From NCBI GenBank assembly GCA_021234155.1, contig JAJEKV010000017.1, forward strand, positions 12,283,525 to 12,347,524: a DNA stretch of 64,000 nucleotides, given 5' to 3'. A model generated the notes under the pieces. That model saw nothing but the letters and a program-made list of their open reading frames with translations, was not told where the DNA came from and ran no database searches. Made by a program: the position numbers and the translations under genes. Source of the stretch: Isoetes taiwanensis. Taxonomy: Eukaryota; Streptophyta; Lycopodiopsida; Isoetales; Isoetaceae. This document shows positions 24,191 to 35,610 of this stretch, piece by piece. Within the stretch, counting starts at the first letter, position 1. Each line of letters begins with the position of its first letter.

Positions 24191-25771
24191 CCTATTCTGG
24201 TAATCAATGCAAGTGAGGAGAAACAGGTAAAGGAAGTTAAGTTGAACAAAAAGGGTCTAGATAGAGTTCTATATGTTGATGACTTGTTCAAAGATGAGCA
24301 TAATACCTTTGTTACTAAATTTTTTGATGATTGGAAGGATATTTTTGCCTGGGACTATGATGAATTAGTTGATGTTGATAAGAGGATATGTGAGTTTAAG
24401 ATAAAAATCAAGGAAAGTATGAAACCAGTGGTTCAAAAGCTCAGAAGAATTAATGCATCCTTATTAGGCCTAATTTTAGAGGAATTATATAAAATGAAAG
24501 ATGCAGGTGTGATTGCATAGATTGTAAATCCTGAGTGGTTATCTTGCATTGTACCAGTAGAGAAGAAAAATAAAACTATAAGGATCGGCATTGACTATAG
24601 GGACTTGAATAAAGCTACCATTAAAGATTGCTACCCTTTGCCTTTTTTAGAAGAAGTTTTACATGTTGTTGCAGACAAGGAAATATATTCTTTCTTAGAT
24701 AGCTTTTCAGGTTTCAACCAAATAAGCATAAAGGAGGAAGATCAGCCAAAGACCTCATTCATTACACCTTGGGGAACATTTGCCATGTAGAGGATGCCAC
24801 TTGGATTAATGAATGCACCTGCAACTTTCCAAAGGGCCATGGACACCATTTTCAAGGATATGCCTTCGAATGCATTTCGTGTCTTCTTGGATGATCTTTG
24901 TTTAGGAACTTCCCTTAAAGATCATTTTGGTGTTCTAACTAAATTATTTACCTTATGCAGGAAAGGAGGTGTCAGTTTAAACCCAAAGAAATGTGTCTTT
25001 TTGTGCTCAAGAGGAGAATTGCTTGGACATGTAGTGTCTACAAAAGGCATTCAAGTGGCAGAAGCTAAAGCTGAGGCTTTGAAGAAACTAGCTCCTCCAA
25101 AAACACTCAAACAGGTAAAAAGATTCATGGGAATGACTAGTTTTCTAAGAATGTATGTCCCTCACCTTTCACACACTATGAAACCAATTTCTAACCTCAC
25201 AAAGGTTGGGAAATTTTCCAAGAATGAAAGCAAACATATTCTGGTTGATTGGAATGAAGAGTGTCAAGAATCCTTTGATAAAATCATCAATGCCATCTGC
25301 CATTCTATTCTGCTAAAGTCCCCAGACTTAGAAAAGCCTTTCAAAGCCTACATTAGTGTCACTAAAAGGGCAATTGGTGTTGCATTGCTGCAAGAAGACC
25401 ATGTAATTGCTTTTGCCAGCAAAATATGGTCTGATACTGAGCTAAGATATCCTAGACTGGAAAAGAGTGCAGCTGCTTTGATGTTTTTGATAGAAAGACA
25501 GGGACATTTGCTACAAAATAACCAAACTCAAGTTTATATGAGGCAAAACCCTTTATCTCTCGTCTTTGCAAAGAAACAACCAAAAGCAAAGTTGTGTAGA
25601 TGGGCTTGTAAAGTTCAGGCTGATAACATTATTGTCAAAGTTGTAAACTTAGTTGAGAATCCCAGTTCCTATCTACCTTATGCTCTATTTGAACACGAGG
25701 ATCAAGAAGGATTAAATGATGTTGATTGTGTTACTAACTTGGTTGCTTTTCATGCAAAAGACTTGGACTGA
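24191..25771 (+). pseudogene. Ty3/gypsy reverse transcriptase and degenerate resident RNase H
   Basis: RT blocks: GIDYRDLNKATIKDCYPLP (about 24590-24645), FSGFNQISIKEED, MPLGLMNAPATFQRAMD (about 24794-24845) and the catalytic FLDD (about 24884-24895, the YxDD motif with F for Y). In-frame TAG codons lie at 24518-24520 and 24788-24790, both where CAG is plausible. The resident RNase H follows (about 25340-25600): KPFKAYISVTKRAIGVALLQ lacks the first catalytic Asp of the usual TDAS block, and VYMRQNPLSL lacks the Asp of the usual TDH block, while RLEKSAAAL keeps the Glu. The resident domain is therefore probably a structural connection only. Confidence 0.88.
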
Positions 25772-25807
25772 CAATGTGATATCAGGAATTATCTTGAAAA
25801 CAATGAG

Positions 25808-27041
25808 GTGCCAAAGGACTTGAGCAGCAGCCAAGAAAGGAGGTCTAAAGAGAAGTGCAAAAAATTTAGACTGATTGGGGATGTGTTATGCAAGGTTGAC
25901 AAGGAGGGATTATTGTTGAGGTGTGTAGATTATGAAGAAGCCAAAATGATCATTGAGGCGTGTCATGAGGGTATATGTGGTGGACACTGCTGACACAACT
26001 GCCAAGAAGATCTTGAGGTCACGTCTGTTTTGGCCCACTCTTTTCAAAGATTGCTATGATGTTATAAAATGCTATCATAAATGCCAAATTTTTGGCAAGA
26101 GAACATTGCAACCAGCTCCTCTCACTGCTATAACTTCTCCAGGACCATTCCAGACATGGGGTCTAGATTTCATAGGTCCAATAGATCCACCTTCCTCAGC
26201 TCAGCATCAGTTCATACTTGTAGCTACAAATTACTTCACCAAGTGGGCTGAAGCAATTCCCCTTAGGGAAGCAAATGCCTACATCACTGCAAAATTCCTT
26301 CATAAAAACATATGTGCTAGATTTGGAATTCCTTTCAAAATTATCTCTGACAGGGGAAGCCAATTTATGAGTCAAACCATTGCATTATTACTAGCTACTC
26401 CGAAAGTTAAACACACTAAAAGTTCAGCTTATTACCCCCAAGGCAATGGCCAAGCAGAGTCAACTAATAAAGTTCTGAAGTCAATTCTAAAAAAGACCAT
26501 CAGCATTTCAAAAAAACGATTGGCACCTAAAACTCCATGATGCACTATGGGCTTATAGAACTACTTTCAAGGCTTCCACCAAACACACACCTTTCAGTCT
26601 GGTCTATGGTTTAGAATCCGTAATGCCAATTAAATTGGAACTTCCATCACTCAGACTAGCATTCCAGATAAACTTAGAAATGGATGATGCTTTAAAGGAA
26701 AGATGTATGAGATTAATGCAGCTTGAAGAGCACAGGTATGAGGCAGAGAATGTTGTCATGATTAAAAAGGCCAAGGATATTGCAGCATTCAAGGCTGCTC
26801 ATAAACTCTAAGGCGCTCTCAAATCGGGTGAGCTTGTTTTAAAATGGAATAAGGCAAGGGAGGACATAGCAGCTAAATTTGAAAATCTTTGGGAAGGGCC
26901 TTTTGAAGTCATTGGCAAAGCAGGGAAAGCTTCTTATTGGCTAAAAGATGTACTTGATGGTAGAGAATTGTTGAATCCTATCAATATCCTACATTTGAAA
27001 AGGTATTGGCAACAACATGTTGCCTTAAGCTTGTTTAGTTA
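25808..27041 (+). pseudogene. Ty3/gypsy integrase
   Basis: An HHCC-type zinc-binding region spans HEGICGGH (about 25965) and CYHKCQIFGKR (about 26070), with a frameshift near 25985. The DDE core is complete: GLDFIGPI, IISDRGSQF and YYPQGNGQAESTNK (about 26160-26470). A frameshift follows near 26530, then WAYRTTFKAS, TPFSLVYG and the C-terminal domain GELVLKW...FENLWEGPFEVI...YWLKD...LHLKRYW. TAA at 26809-26811 is CAA in the minus-strand remnant (14408-14410). The C-terminus has no obvious chromodomain. Confidence 0.9.
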
Positions 27042-27760
27042 AAGGATTATTTGGAATTTGCAGGTAGGATAGTTTAGTTTGCTTTGGTTGGCTAATATTG
27101 AAAAAAGAAAAAAGAAAACAAAAAAGAAAAGACAATGAATAATTCAGGAGTATTTGGTATGTAGTATTTATTTTTAATATTTAGTATAGATTGAGCTTTT
27201 GAATTCAAGATCCACACCACTAACGCAAGAACAGAGATTTGTGCAGGTGTCAAGCCATTCAAGATTCAAATCAAATACTAATATTGCTCAAGCTCTGAAT
27301 TCCGTGCAGGGGCATCTGAACTTGTAGTTATTCATCCCATATTCATTCACTTTTCCTCATTCACTCTCATATCTATAGCTGCTGCCATTCCTACGACAAC
27401 ATCAGCTCATTTGTGCAAACAAATCTTTTGTCACATGCAGGTGCACCCTGAGACATTCATTCCATACTCACCTGCACAAGAGTTGCCTTTGATTCACATA
27501 AAACACTTCAAATCTTTACTCTTTTCCACCAGATCCATTGAACTGCTGTCACATTCCCATCTAGCAACTCATATTCTTTACTAATGATTACACTTGTCAT
27601 GCAGGTTCATTTGCAAATCACTTCCATGTTCATATTCATATCATACTGAAATCTACCACCACCATCTGTTTTCAATTCATTGCAGGTCCATTGAGATGCC
27701 AAGCATACCTCCACATTAGTAGCTGGAATTCTACTCTGATTATCAAGGGTGAGGGGATGG
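27042..27760 (+). other. 3' untranslated region of Ty3/gypsy copy 1
   Basis: Non-coding. The motif CATGCAGGT recurs with variations at about 27436, 27600 and 27684. The block at 27360-27460 (GCTGCTGCCATTCCTACGACAACA...CATGCAGGTGCACCCT) is shared with the inverted-repeat arms at 13144 and 15031. A purine tract (AAGGGTGAGGGGA near 27747) could be the polypurine tract. Confidence 0.5.
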
Positions 27761-28531
27761 ACACGTCAGCAATGTGCGCCATTTTTCTTGATTGCTTTGT
27801 CTTATCTGATTCAAACACAAATCTTGATCTGCTGTGCTAATTCAAGCTGTTTCTGAAGACAATTTGTGGGATTTAGATTGCCAGCCTTGTAGGGGCTTGC
27901 AATTCTCATGATTCCCCTCATCAAATGCCACAAATGGATACCAATGTCTTCACAATTATCAAGCAAAACTCGAGACTGACATGTGGATATCTGAAAGGCT
28001 CTCCCTCTGACTTATGGAATTCGCGAATCTCTGAACATCATTTTCCAAAAGAATTATTTGCCCCTGAGTATTCATTTGTTCCGAGTTCAGTAGAATTTGA
28101 AGTGGAGATTGTAGAATCTTGGCTGCAGGAGTTCATTGGAAAGAAAGAAGTCTCATCTTCGGGCATTTTTCATGTTCATTGTGATTGGGCTACATCCAAG
28201 ATCGTGGTAAAAGTCTACTCTGAACAATGATTCATGTCTTGGCGTCTGGTTTCTTTCAATTTGGTACTGAGTGTGGCTTTCCGACTTCTCAAATTTAGAT
28301 AGGCTCTTCCTCTGTTTTTTCCTTGGCCTTTGTTTTCCCCTCGCACATGTTCCTTCTGCTTTTGTAGTTTTCACCTGGTTCTTTCTGCATGGCTCTCAAA
28401 AGCAAAAATTACCCTAAATTTCTCTCCATTCTTCACGCTTTTGCTGAATTTGCGCCCTCTGATTCCATGAAAATCCTAAGAATTTCATTTTCTTTGGTAA
28501 TTTCGCTAACTCATGCATTGGGCAGTCTTCA
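27761..28531 (+). other. Junction region and probable LINE 5' UTR
   Basis: Contains a 101-codon open stretch (27925-28230) without recognisable motifs. The LINE start cannot be fixed from sequence alone. It lies between the gypsy purine tract and the LINE ORF1 ATG at 28532. Confidence 0.35.
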
Positions 28532-29635
28532 ATGGATCCGTTATCTTTTAGAGTCCCATGCTGGGATAATCTTTCCAAGGATCCGGATTTCTTAGGCCGA
28601 CTGCCAAGCATTGACCCCGTCCTCCAAATTCCTATTGCTTATGGGGACAAAAGATCGGATCAACCAATGTCTTCAGATGCTACCATGGACAAGATCCTAG
28701 GAGATATCCGCCCTTTCAAGGGTCCGTTCAGTGCCAGAAAGAAGGCTACTTTCAATGGTATTTCCTTAGATCTCCCTTTTGTTCATGCAAAATTAAACTC
28801 ATTCCATGACTCTGCTGTAATTGTTAAAACAAATAAGCATGGGATTAAATTAGACAAGCTTTGGTCTTTCTGCCTGAACCTTCATAAGGGTATACTTATA
28901 AATGTTGTTTACTGGCTTCACTTTCCATATATTATGATTGAATGTGGCAGTAAAAGATCTGCCAATTTTCTACTAAATCATGGTCCCATGGCTTTTGAAT
29001 CCTTCCAACTTACCTTTCTTAAATGGGATCCCAAATTTGAAGTAGCCAATTTGGACAATCTTTGTGTTGCTTCTACCACCCTTCATGGTCTAAACCCAAA
29101 ATATTGGAATGAAGATTGTCTTAAACTCTTATTTGACTCAATTGGTTCTTATATTTGCACTGAATTCTCCCCCTATAGACCACCCCGCTCCATTGTCCAG
29201 CTTGATATTTCCAAAGACATTCCCCTCCACATTCCCTTTCAAGATGTTTTTGGGAAAGAAGCCTTTCTGGATTTGAGATGGTCAGGCTTGCCACCTCAGT
29301 GCCAAAATTGTAAGGTTAGACACTTTTGGTATGATTCTTGCAAGGATTTATCAGCTACTTGTGAGCAGAACTTAAATGCTCCTATAAAGTTATCTGGTAA
29401 CTGTCGAGTCAATGAGCAGGTCAACCAAAAAGTCAATATCAGTAATGAGGTCAACAGTCAGCAGATTATGCAAAATTCAAAAGGATCAGTTATTGATCAT
29501 CAAGATCTTGACCTTGGTGATCCATGCATTATCTCCAAAGATAGCAATTTTCAGTGGACTAAAGTTAATGGCAGCTACAAAAGAATTCAAAGGAGAAAGC
29601 AATTAAGAGAAGCAGAACTTAAGAATGGGGAATAA
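28532..29635 (+). pseudogene. LINE ORF1 (DUF4283 RNA-binding protein with partial zinc knuckle)
   Basis: Open for 367 codons. The middle region (VYWLHFPYIMIECGS through FLKWDPKFEVANLD) fits the plant LINE ORF1 DUF4283 domain, an RNP-like chaperone module. GLPPQCQNCKVRHFWYDSC is the zf-CCHC_4 position but is spaced C-x2-C-x3-H-x5-C, one residue off the normal C-x2-C-x4-H-x4-C. It ends in TAA overlapping the next frame at AATGGGGAATAAG. Confidence 0.8.
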
Positions 29636-30821
29636 GGGAAAGTCTAGAGGTGATTTTGTGAAGACCCTCAGGAATGGTAAAGCTCAGCAAGTCAATGTGT
29701 TGCAAAACCATGAAAATTCTGCCAAAACCACTGATAAGGATAACAGCTTATCAAAAGTCAGTAATTTACATGACACATTGAACAAAATTATTATGGATGC
29801 TAAGTTTTCTGCCAAGAACAAGGAGAATGCTGATATTCTCAACTCCTACATGGTTAAGAATGGTCCATTAAACAAGAAAAATAAACATGGTAAATCTCTG
29901 AAACAAAATAGGCTGGAAAATGAATAGTTTATGATTGATCCCAAAGATACTCTGGTGGAGGTTGTTCCAGCACCTATTCCTGCTATATCAATGGAGAACA
30001 ATCAAATTATTCTCCCAACGAGTGTTGCTGAATCAAATCAGGTTCAAGAATCTCAGATGGCTGCTGATTACTTAATTGGTAACTCTAACCAATTCCAGGT
30101 ATTAGCTAACCTTAACCCTGAACTTGATTTGGAGGTTTTGTTGAGCAAACCATGTGAAGGCAAGTTGAACCCTATACAATCCCCAATTATTGATCTTTCA
30201 CTAGCCCCTGATCCCCCCCGCCCTCAACCTTCAAATATTGCCTTTGATATTGCTCAGCAGCTGGCATCTTTGCAAGAGGGCCTCAGTGCACATGGCCAAC
30301 ATTACTGTCAGTATAATCTTATGGATGAAGAAATTGTACAAGATACTCCAGAAAGGGGTGCAACTGGCCTGGAATATGACAATAATTGGTTGGATAGTGA
30401 TAAGAATATGGCAGCTGACTCTACTCAAGAAATTACTCTTGTCCTGCAAGAAGACCTAACTCAGCCTGAGGAAAACAGCAATCTAGGTCGTGTTTCTTCT
30501 ATTTCCCCATCTTTTATGCATAATCTTCTAAATCTTCCTGTCTCTCCTAAAAATAGAATGTTTGAATTCATTCCTGGAGGATCCTCAGATTTTAGTGAAG
30601 ATGAAATTGAAAATGCAAATGATAAAGAAAATTGGGAAAGGGATAAATTTCTTGTTGATTGCTCTAATGCTGGATTAACTGCCAAATCTGAATCCTCTAG
30701 GCCCAATGCCTTATCTAAGTATAAGAAGCATAATTCAACTCTTGCTGACCTCACTAATACTCCTGCTTCTAATACTAGAAGTAAACATAGAAAAGGGAAA
30801 AAGAAAAAGAGATATATTTAA
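29625..30821 (+). pseudogene. LINE ORF1 C-terminal extension, shifted frame
   Basis: Starts at ATG 29625, overlapping the end of the previous frame by 11 nt, and runs to 30821 with one in-frame TAG at 29925-29927. The residues are polar, rich in N, K, S and E, and of low complexity, as in the disordered tails of plant LINE ORF1 proteins. It ends in a basic KGKKKKRYI. The overlap may be a single decay frameshift rather than programmed; one copy cannot decide. Confidence 0.55.
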
Positions 30822-30877
30822 CTTTCTGGTTTGCTGCTTCCTTTTCCTTCTTCTTGATTTTCTAAGCTCAAAGTATA

Positions 30878-33800
30878 ATGAGGATTTTATCTTGGAATGT
30901 TAGAGGAATTAAATGTCCTATTAAAAGGAAAAGAGCTATCTCTCAAATCAGAAACTATAATGCTGATGTCATCTTGCTTCAAGAACTTAAACTTCCAAAA
31001 TTTGAAACCTCTAATCTTGGTGATTGGATTTATCCAGGATCTCACTCCACCTGGATTGAGGCCACTGGTAGAAGTGGTGGCATCATTATGATCTGGAAAG
31101 GCCTTGAACATCTTAGTTTCTTCAATTCCCCTTCTAAATTGTGGCAAGCTGTTACCTTCAAGTATCAAAATTCTGTTTTTGGTATTATTAACATTTATGC
31201 CCCAACTTGCCCCAAGGATAGGGAGTTGCTCTGGACTGAAATTAGCTCTTGGTTGCAGAATAATACTATCTCGGATTGGATTGTTGGAGGGGATTTTAAT
31301 AATACCCCTTCATGGAACATGAAATTAGGGAATAACATTAATATGTCTGCCTCTGAGAGATGTAATTGGAATAGCTTTATCTCTGATTCTTCCCTTGTGC
31401 ATGTCCCTTCTTCTACAGCCTCCTTCACTTGGTCTAACAAACAAAAAGGGGATAAACGGGTCTACTGTGCACTTGATAGATTCTATGTCTGCAGTCCTAA
31501 CTCTTCTCTTTGGGATAATTGTTTTGTTACAAGTGATGAAGGGAATATAATTTCTGATCACCAGCCACAATTCTTGTGCACAAGGCAATTGACTCAAATT
31601 CCAAGAGATGGAAATATTCCCTACAAATTCAATTGTGCTCTTCTTGAAAATGAGTCATTTGTGAATGATTTTAAGGCTTTCTATCTTGAACTTCAATCTA
31701 ATTGCAGTCATCAATCTATGAAAAGTTTTTATGCTAAGATCAAGAAAGCCAAAAGCTGGATTAAAGATTGGTCAAGGAAGAAGCATCTTGCCAGATTGAA
31801 GGAGAAAGAGGATTTGTTAACACATATGAGAAACATAAGATCCCTGCTGCAGGATGATCCCTACAATCTTAACTTGCAAGTGGGTGAAGAATTAGTTGAA
31901 AATTACCTCAAAAGTATAGAGGAGATTGAAGCTAAAAGCTCAACAATCAAGTACAAAGTCAAATTTAATAAAGAAATGGATTGTGGTAGCTCAAGGTTCT
32001 TTTTTAAAGTAACTAAAGCTAGGCTGCTGAGAAATTCTATTACTGAGATTAGAACTGATGCTGGTTTATGCTTGGATGATCCAAAGATTATCAGATCCTT
32101 CTTTCATGACAACTATGCCTCTCTTTTCTCTAAAGTTACCTCTCAAAATATTGACTCCTCAAGAGAGAGGAATTTTCTTGATCTGATAGACAGGATTATC
32201 CCTTCTCCTATTGACACTATGGATGATTCTTTTATTGTTCCTCCTATTGAGCATGAAATTCTTAAGGTCTTGAGATCTTTTGGCAAATGCAAATCCCCTG
32301 GTCCTGATGACATTCCTAGTGAATTCTACATTCACTTCTGGGATCTTTTGAAAGATGATGTTATCTCAATGGTGAGAGGCTTTTGGGAAACTAATCACCT
32401 GCACTCATCTATCTCTGCTGGCCTCATCGCTCTTATATCTAAGATAGACAATCCATCTGCTTTTTCGGATTGGAGACCTATATCTCTCACCAATACTTCC
32501 TATAAAATTTGTGCCAAAGTCATTGCCAACAGAATCAAAGAGTATCTTCAGAAAAATATTTCTCATTATCAATCTGCCTTCTTATCCAAGAGGTTTATTT
32601 TAGACAACTATATTACTGCCATGGAGGGTCTTCATTGGAATAAAGTCTCCAACCAAAATTGTGTGCTTCTAAAGCTAGACTTCAAGAGAGCCTTCGACAC
32701 TGTTAGATGGGATTTCCTAGACATTGTTCTCACTAAGTTTGGCTTTCATCCTAAACTCAGGCTTTTAATTCATGGACTGAATATTCACTCAAACTCTGCT
32801 GTCATTGTCAATGGATCTCCCTCTCAGTTCTTCCCTCTTTCTCGTGGTGTGAGACAGGGCTGCCCCCTTGCTCCTTACCTCTTCTTAATTGTGGCTGAAA
32901 TGCTTACAAGGGCAGTAATTCATTCAAAAAATCTTGGGGAGATTAGAGGTCTTCAAATGCCAAACAGTGAGGATTGTCTTACCATTTCTCAATATACTGA
33001 TGATACCTTTGCCTTCCTTGATGCTGATCTCTCTAATATTGAAACTTTCTTGGAAATTATTAAGCAATTCTCAGATGCCTCTGGTGTGAATCTAAATCTG
33101 GCCAAATCTGTTATCATAGGAGATAATATCCAGCCAAACTTTGCTGATATCAAGGTCCTGAATTGCAACCAAGCTTCTACTTTGTTGGGAATGCCTCTCT
33201 CTCTTAATCCTTCCTTGAAAGGTCTTTGGCAACCTATCATTGATAGAATTAAGAAGAAGTTGAATCATTTTAGAGGGGGTCTATCTTTTGCAGGTACGAC
33301 TATTATTGCTAATTCAGTCCTTGCTAGCTCTCACATTTACTTTTCTTCTGCCCTAGTGCCTCCTAAAGCTACCTATCAGGAAATTGAGAAACTTATAAGA
33401 AGATTCATATGGAAGGGGTCTCACTTAGTAGGTTGGAATTATGTTGCAAAGCCAAAGAAAAGTGGTGGTCTAGGCTGTAAGGATCTTCATCTGCAAGCTT
33501 GTGCCCTAGCTGGGAAATATGTGTGGAATTCTCTTGTGTCTAATTCTAGTCCTGCTTCTCAATTTATAAAATTTTGGCTTCAGAGCTCTCATGTGGATGG
33601 TCACCCTTCCTTAAGTCATATCTTGCCTGATTCCTGCTTCAATAGTCTCCACCGTGGTCCTAATACTTCCCCTCTCATGAGGAATATAATCATGGCTTGG
33701 AATAAAGTTCAAACTTGCTTTGAATATGCTGCCCCCAATGATCTTAACCTTCAAATGTCTATTTTCTGGAATCCTATCCTTAGTGATCATGTAAACAATG

Positions 33801-33952
33801 TTATGGTCTTGAGGCACCTAAGAATTTATAAAAAGTGGACTGATCATGGTTTCATGTTGCTGAGTGATCTATATTTAGATGGTAAATTTATTTCTTGGAC
33901 AGCCTTTAAGAGAATTTTGCAAGGTACTTCAAGTGACAGAAAGATGTATTAC
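30878..33952 (+). pseudogene. LINE ORF2, endonuclease and reverse transcriptase part
   Basis: APE-type endonuclease: MRILSWNVRGIK, LLQELKL, GRSGGIIMIWK, NIYAP, VGGDFNN, ALDRFYV and ISDHQP (normally SDHSP). RT: KSPGPDDIPSEFY, LISKIDNP, DWRPISLTNTSYKI, SAFLSKRFILDN, LLKLDFKRAFDTV, GVRQGCPLAPYLF and the catalytic block QYTDDT, where plant LINEs normally have YADD (ACT at 32996-32998; one G-to-A change from GCT). Open without stops up to the insertion at 33953, where the reading continues into foreign sequence. The C-terminal part resumes at 36348. Confidence 0.92.
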
Positions 33953-34316
33953 ACGGGGGGTTTGGGTGCATATTCACACGGGGGGTTACTCCGGGCAACG
34001 AGAGCTGTCGGATGGGCATATTTGCCCTTTATTCCAAGATCTGGACCGTGCATAGCAATCCTCGTTTGTGGGGTATGCATGTACAAGTTTTTGTATACTG
34101 TATATTAAGATTTGCAAAATACTATAAGGTTTGAGAGAATGTACTTAATGGTGTTAATTTTGTACATATATCGTAAATATATTTTTAGATCTCTCGCTGC
34201 CCTACGTAACCCCCCGTGTGAATATGCACCCAAACCAAAGGGGGTTTAAGGGGGATTTTAATTTAAATGTGTCAAATGCAATGGTTAATGTTAATAATGT
34301 TAATGGTAGTTGTGTG
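33953..34316. repeat. Foldback sequence, left arm truncated (element 1)
   Basis: GGTTTGGGTGCATATTCACAC...GTTAC at 33959-33990 is inverted at about 34204-34240 (GTAAC...GTGTGAATATGCACCC). The complete version with arms of about 125 bp lies at 50719-51156. The following ~50 bp, with the palindrome GGGCCCTTCGGGCCC (about 34343-34357), is also shared. Confidence 0.8.
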
Positions 34317-34689
34317 TTGATTATTATATTAAAAAAAATTTTGGGCCCTTCGGGCCCTAACTAAAGCAGAAAGAAAATAAGAAAATCTTCCACCTAAGAT
34401 TGAGAAATGGAGAAATATTCATTCAGCACTATTATAAGTTCAAACACCATATATATAAATTCTTAGAATGTGAAAAAACATATCTCATAGAAATCTTTGC
34501 TGTAGTAGGACTTTGAGGAAACCAAGGTAAAAGAGTCCATCCACACAGGCAACAACAACAGCAGCGACATCGCAACGACGAATGGATCTCTTATGTGGAT
34601 TGGATGGTAACAATTTGGATCGACCTTCCCTACATTGAGCAGATCTCAGAGGCCTGGAACCATATTTCAGATGCCTCAATGCACCAAGT

Positions 34690-35100
34690 CTAAAATAGAA
34701 CATCCCACATGCTTTGTTTGCATGATATTTGGTTCCTCTCTTGTATGATGTCAAAAACATTTCTAGCTTCTAACAACCTGTTGCACTTCCCATACATATT
34801 AACTAATGAATTAAGAACCTCCAAATCCGATATAAACCGACTCTCCACAATTTGTGCATCCACTCTCATTCTTTGATTTATTAACTCTGGTCTACCACAT
34901 CCAGTAAGAACTGTGGTGTAGGCGAACTTATCTGGCTCCAAGTCTTCTTGTTGCATTTCATAAAAATGTTGAAGAGCCTCCCAATTTAAATTCTGTCTAA
35001 CATAGCCTGCAATCATCAGATTCCAAGAAAACACATTCCGTCCAATATTTTTTTCAAAAACTGCAGAACCATCCTTACAATAGCCACATTTGCAGTACAT
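34690..35100 (-). pseudogene. Captured PPR protein gene fragment
   Basis: On the minus strand: MYCKCGYCKDGSAVFEKN, RNVFSWNLMIAGYVRQ, EALQHFYEMQQEDLEPDKF and TTVLTGCGRPELI, then a second repeat set ending in LEVLNSLVNMYGKCNRLLEA and RNVFD. These are PLS-type pentatricopeptide repeats of organelle RNA-binding proteins. Only about three to four repeats remain, without a transit peptide or E/DYW tail, so it is a captured fragment. It sits within composite element 1. Adjacent minus-strand sequence at 34485-34690 is open but not recognised. Confidence 0.85.
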
Positions 35101-35159
35101 TTCTATCAGCAGATTTCCTAAGGAGGCATTGGAGGAGTAGGTGCCAATGTGACTTTTTG

Positions 35160-35610
35160 CATTTCCCGTGCAGGCTGGCTTCTAACCATGGAAGGAACTA
35201 TCTGTGTGATGGATGGCCATGGTGTCATTCTGATCAAGCGTGTCAGCAGCATCACAAAACGTTTCACTATCTTCAGCTGTGGATTCAAGTGCAATTAATC
35301 TCCTTGGTTGAATCTTGTCAGGCTCAATCTTTTTCAATTGAGCAGGAGACTCAGGGAAACCTGCATGTTTGGGGGTTAAAAACAGAGAGTGTATGGTGAG
35401 CTGGAGAAGGCATTGTTCTTCCAGGAGGCAGTCTAGGCATGGGTGTGGCTTCAAGCTGCATTGAAATCTAACCTTCCTTGGTCTTCCTCTGTTTCTTCTT
35501 CTTGGTTAAATTGCTCCATCGAACTGCCCAAATCGGCCAAAAAAACCCCGCTTTGAGGTTTTTGATCTTGTGAAAACCATTTTTTGATCCGTGAAAATGG
35601 TTTGATGCTT
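35160..35610 (-). pseudogene. Captured host exons, gene not recognised
   Basis: On the minus strand an ATG at about 35520 opens MEQFNQEEETEEDQGR. Further on, CATGCAG|G begins an open exon-like block containing SPAQLKKIEPDKIQPRR and DAADTLDQNDTMAIHHT (about 35365 to 35190). A CAG acceptor is visible. The acidic, polar composition suggests a nuclear or unstructured protein, but no family is recognised. An overlapping frame starting MVFTRSKTSK is an alternative start region. Confidence 0.35.

Larger units (their letters stand above)
18478..27760 (+). mobile_element. Ty3/gypsy LTR retrotransposon copy 1 with two RNase H domains
   Basis: Order: 5' LTR (18478-21584), leader with two TGGAGGTTCTA repeats (21587 and 21642), gag, protease, an extra RNase H, RT, resident RNase H, integrase, and a 3' untranslated region to a purine tract near 27745. 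No 3' LTR is seen; a LINE follows. The element has several stops and frameshifts and is not coding-competent. It belongs to the same family as gag copy 2 (43239-44537, minus) and is related to the more distant gag at 62291. Confidence 0.85.

Noticed and set aside
34690-35100. Functional PPR gene
   Set aside because: Only a few repeats remain without start, transit peptide or C-terminal domains.
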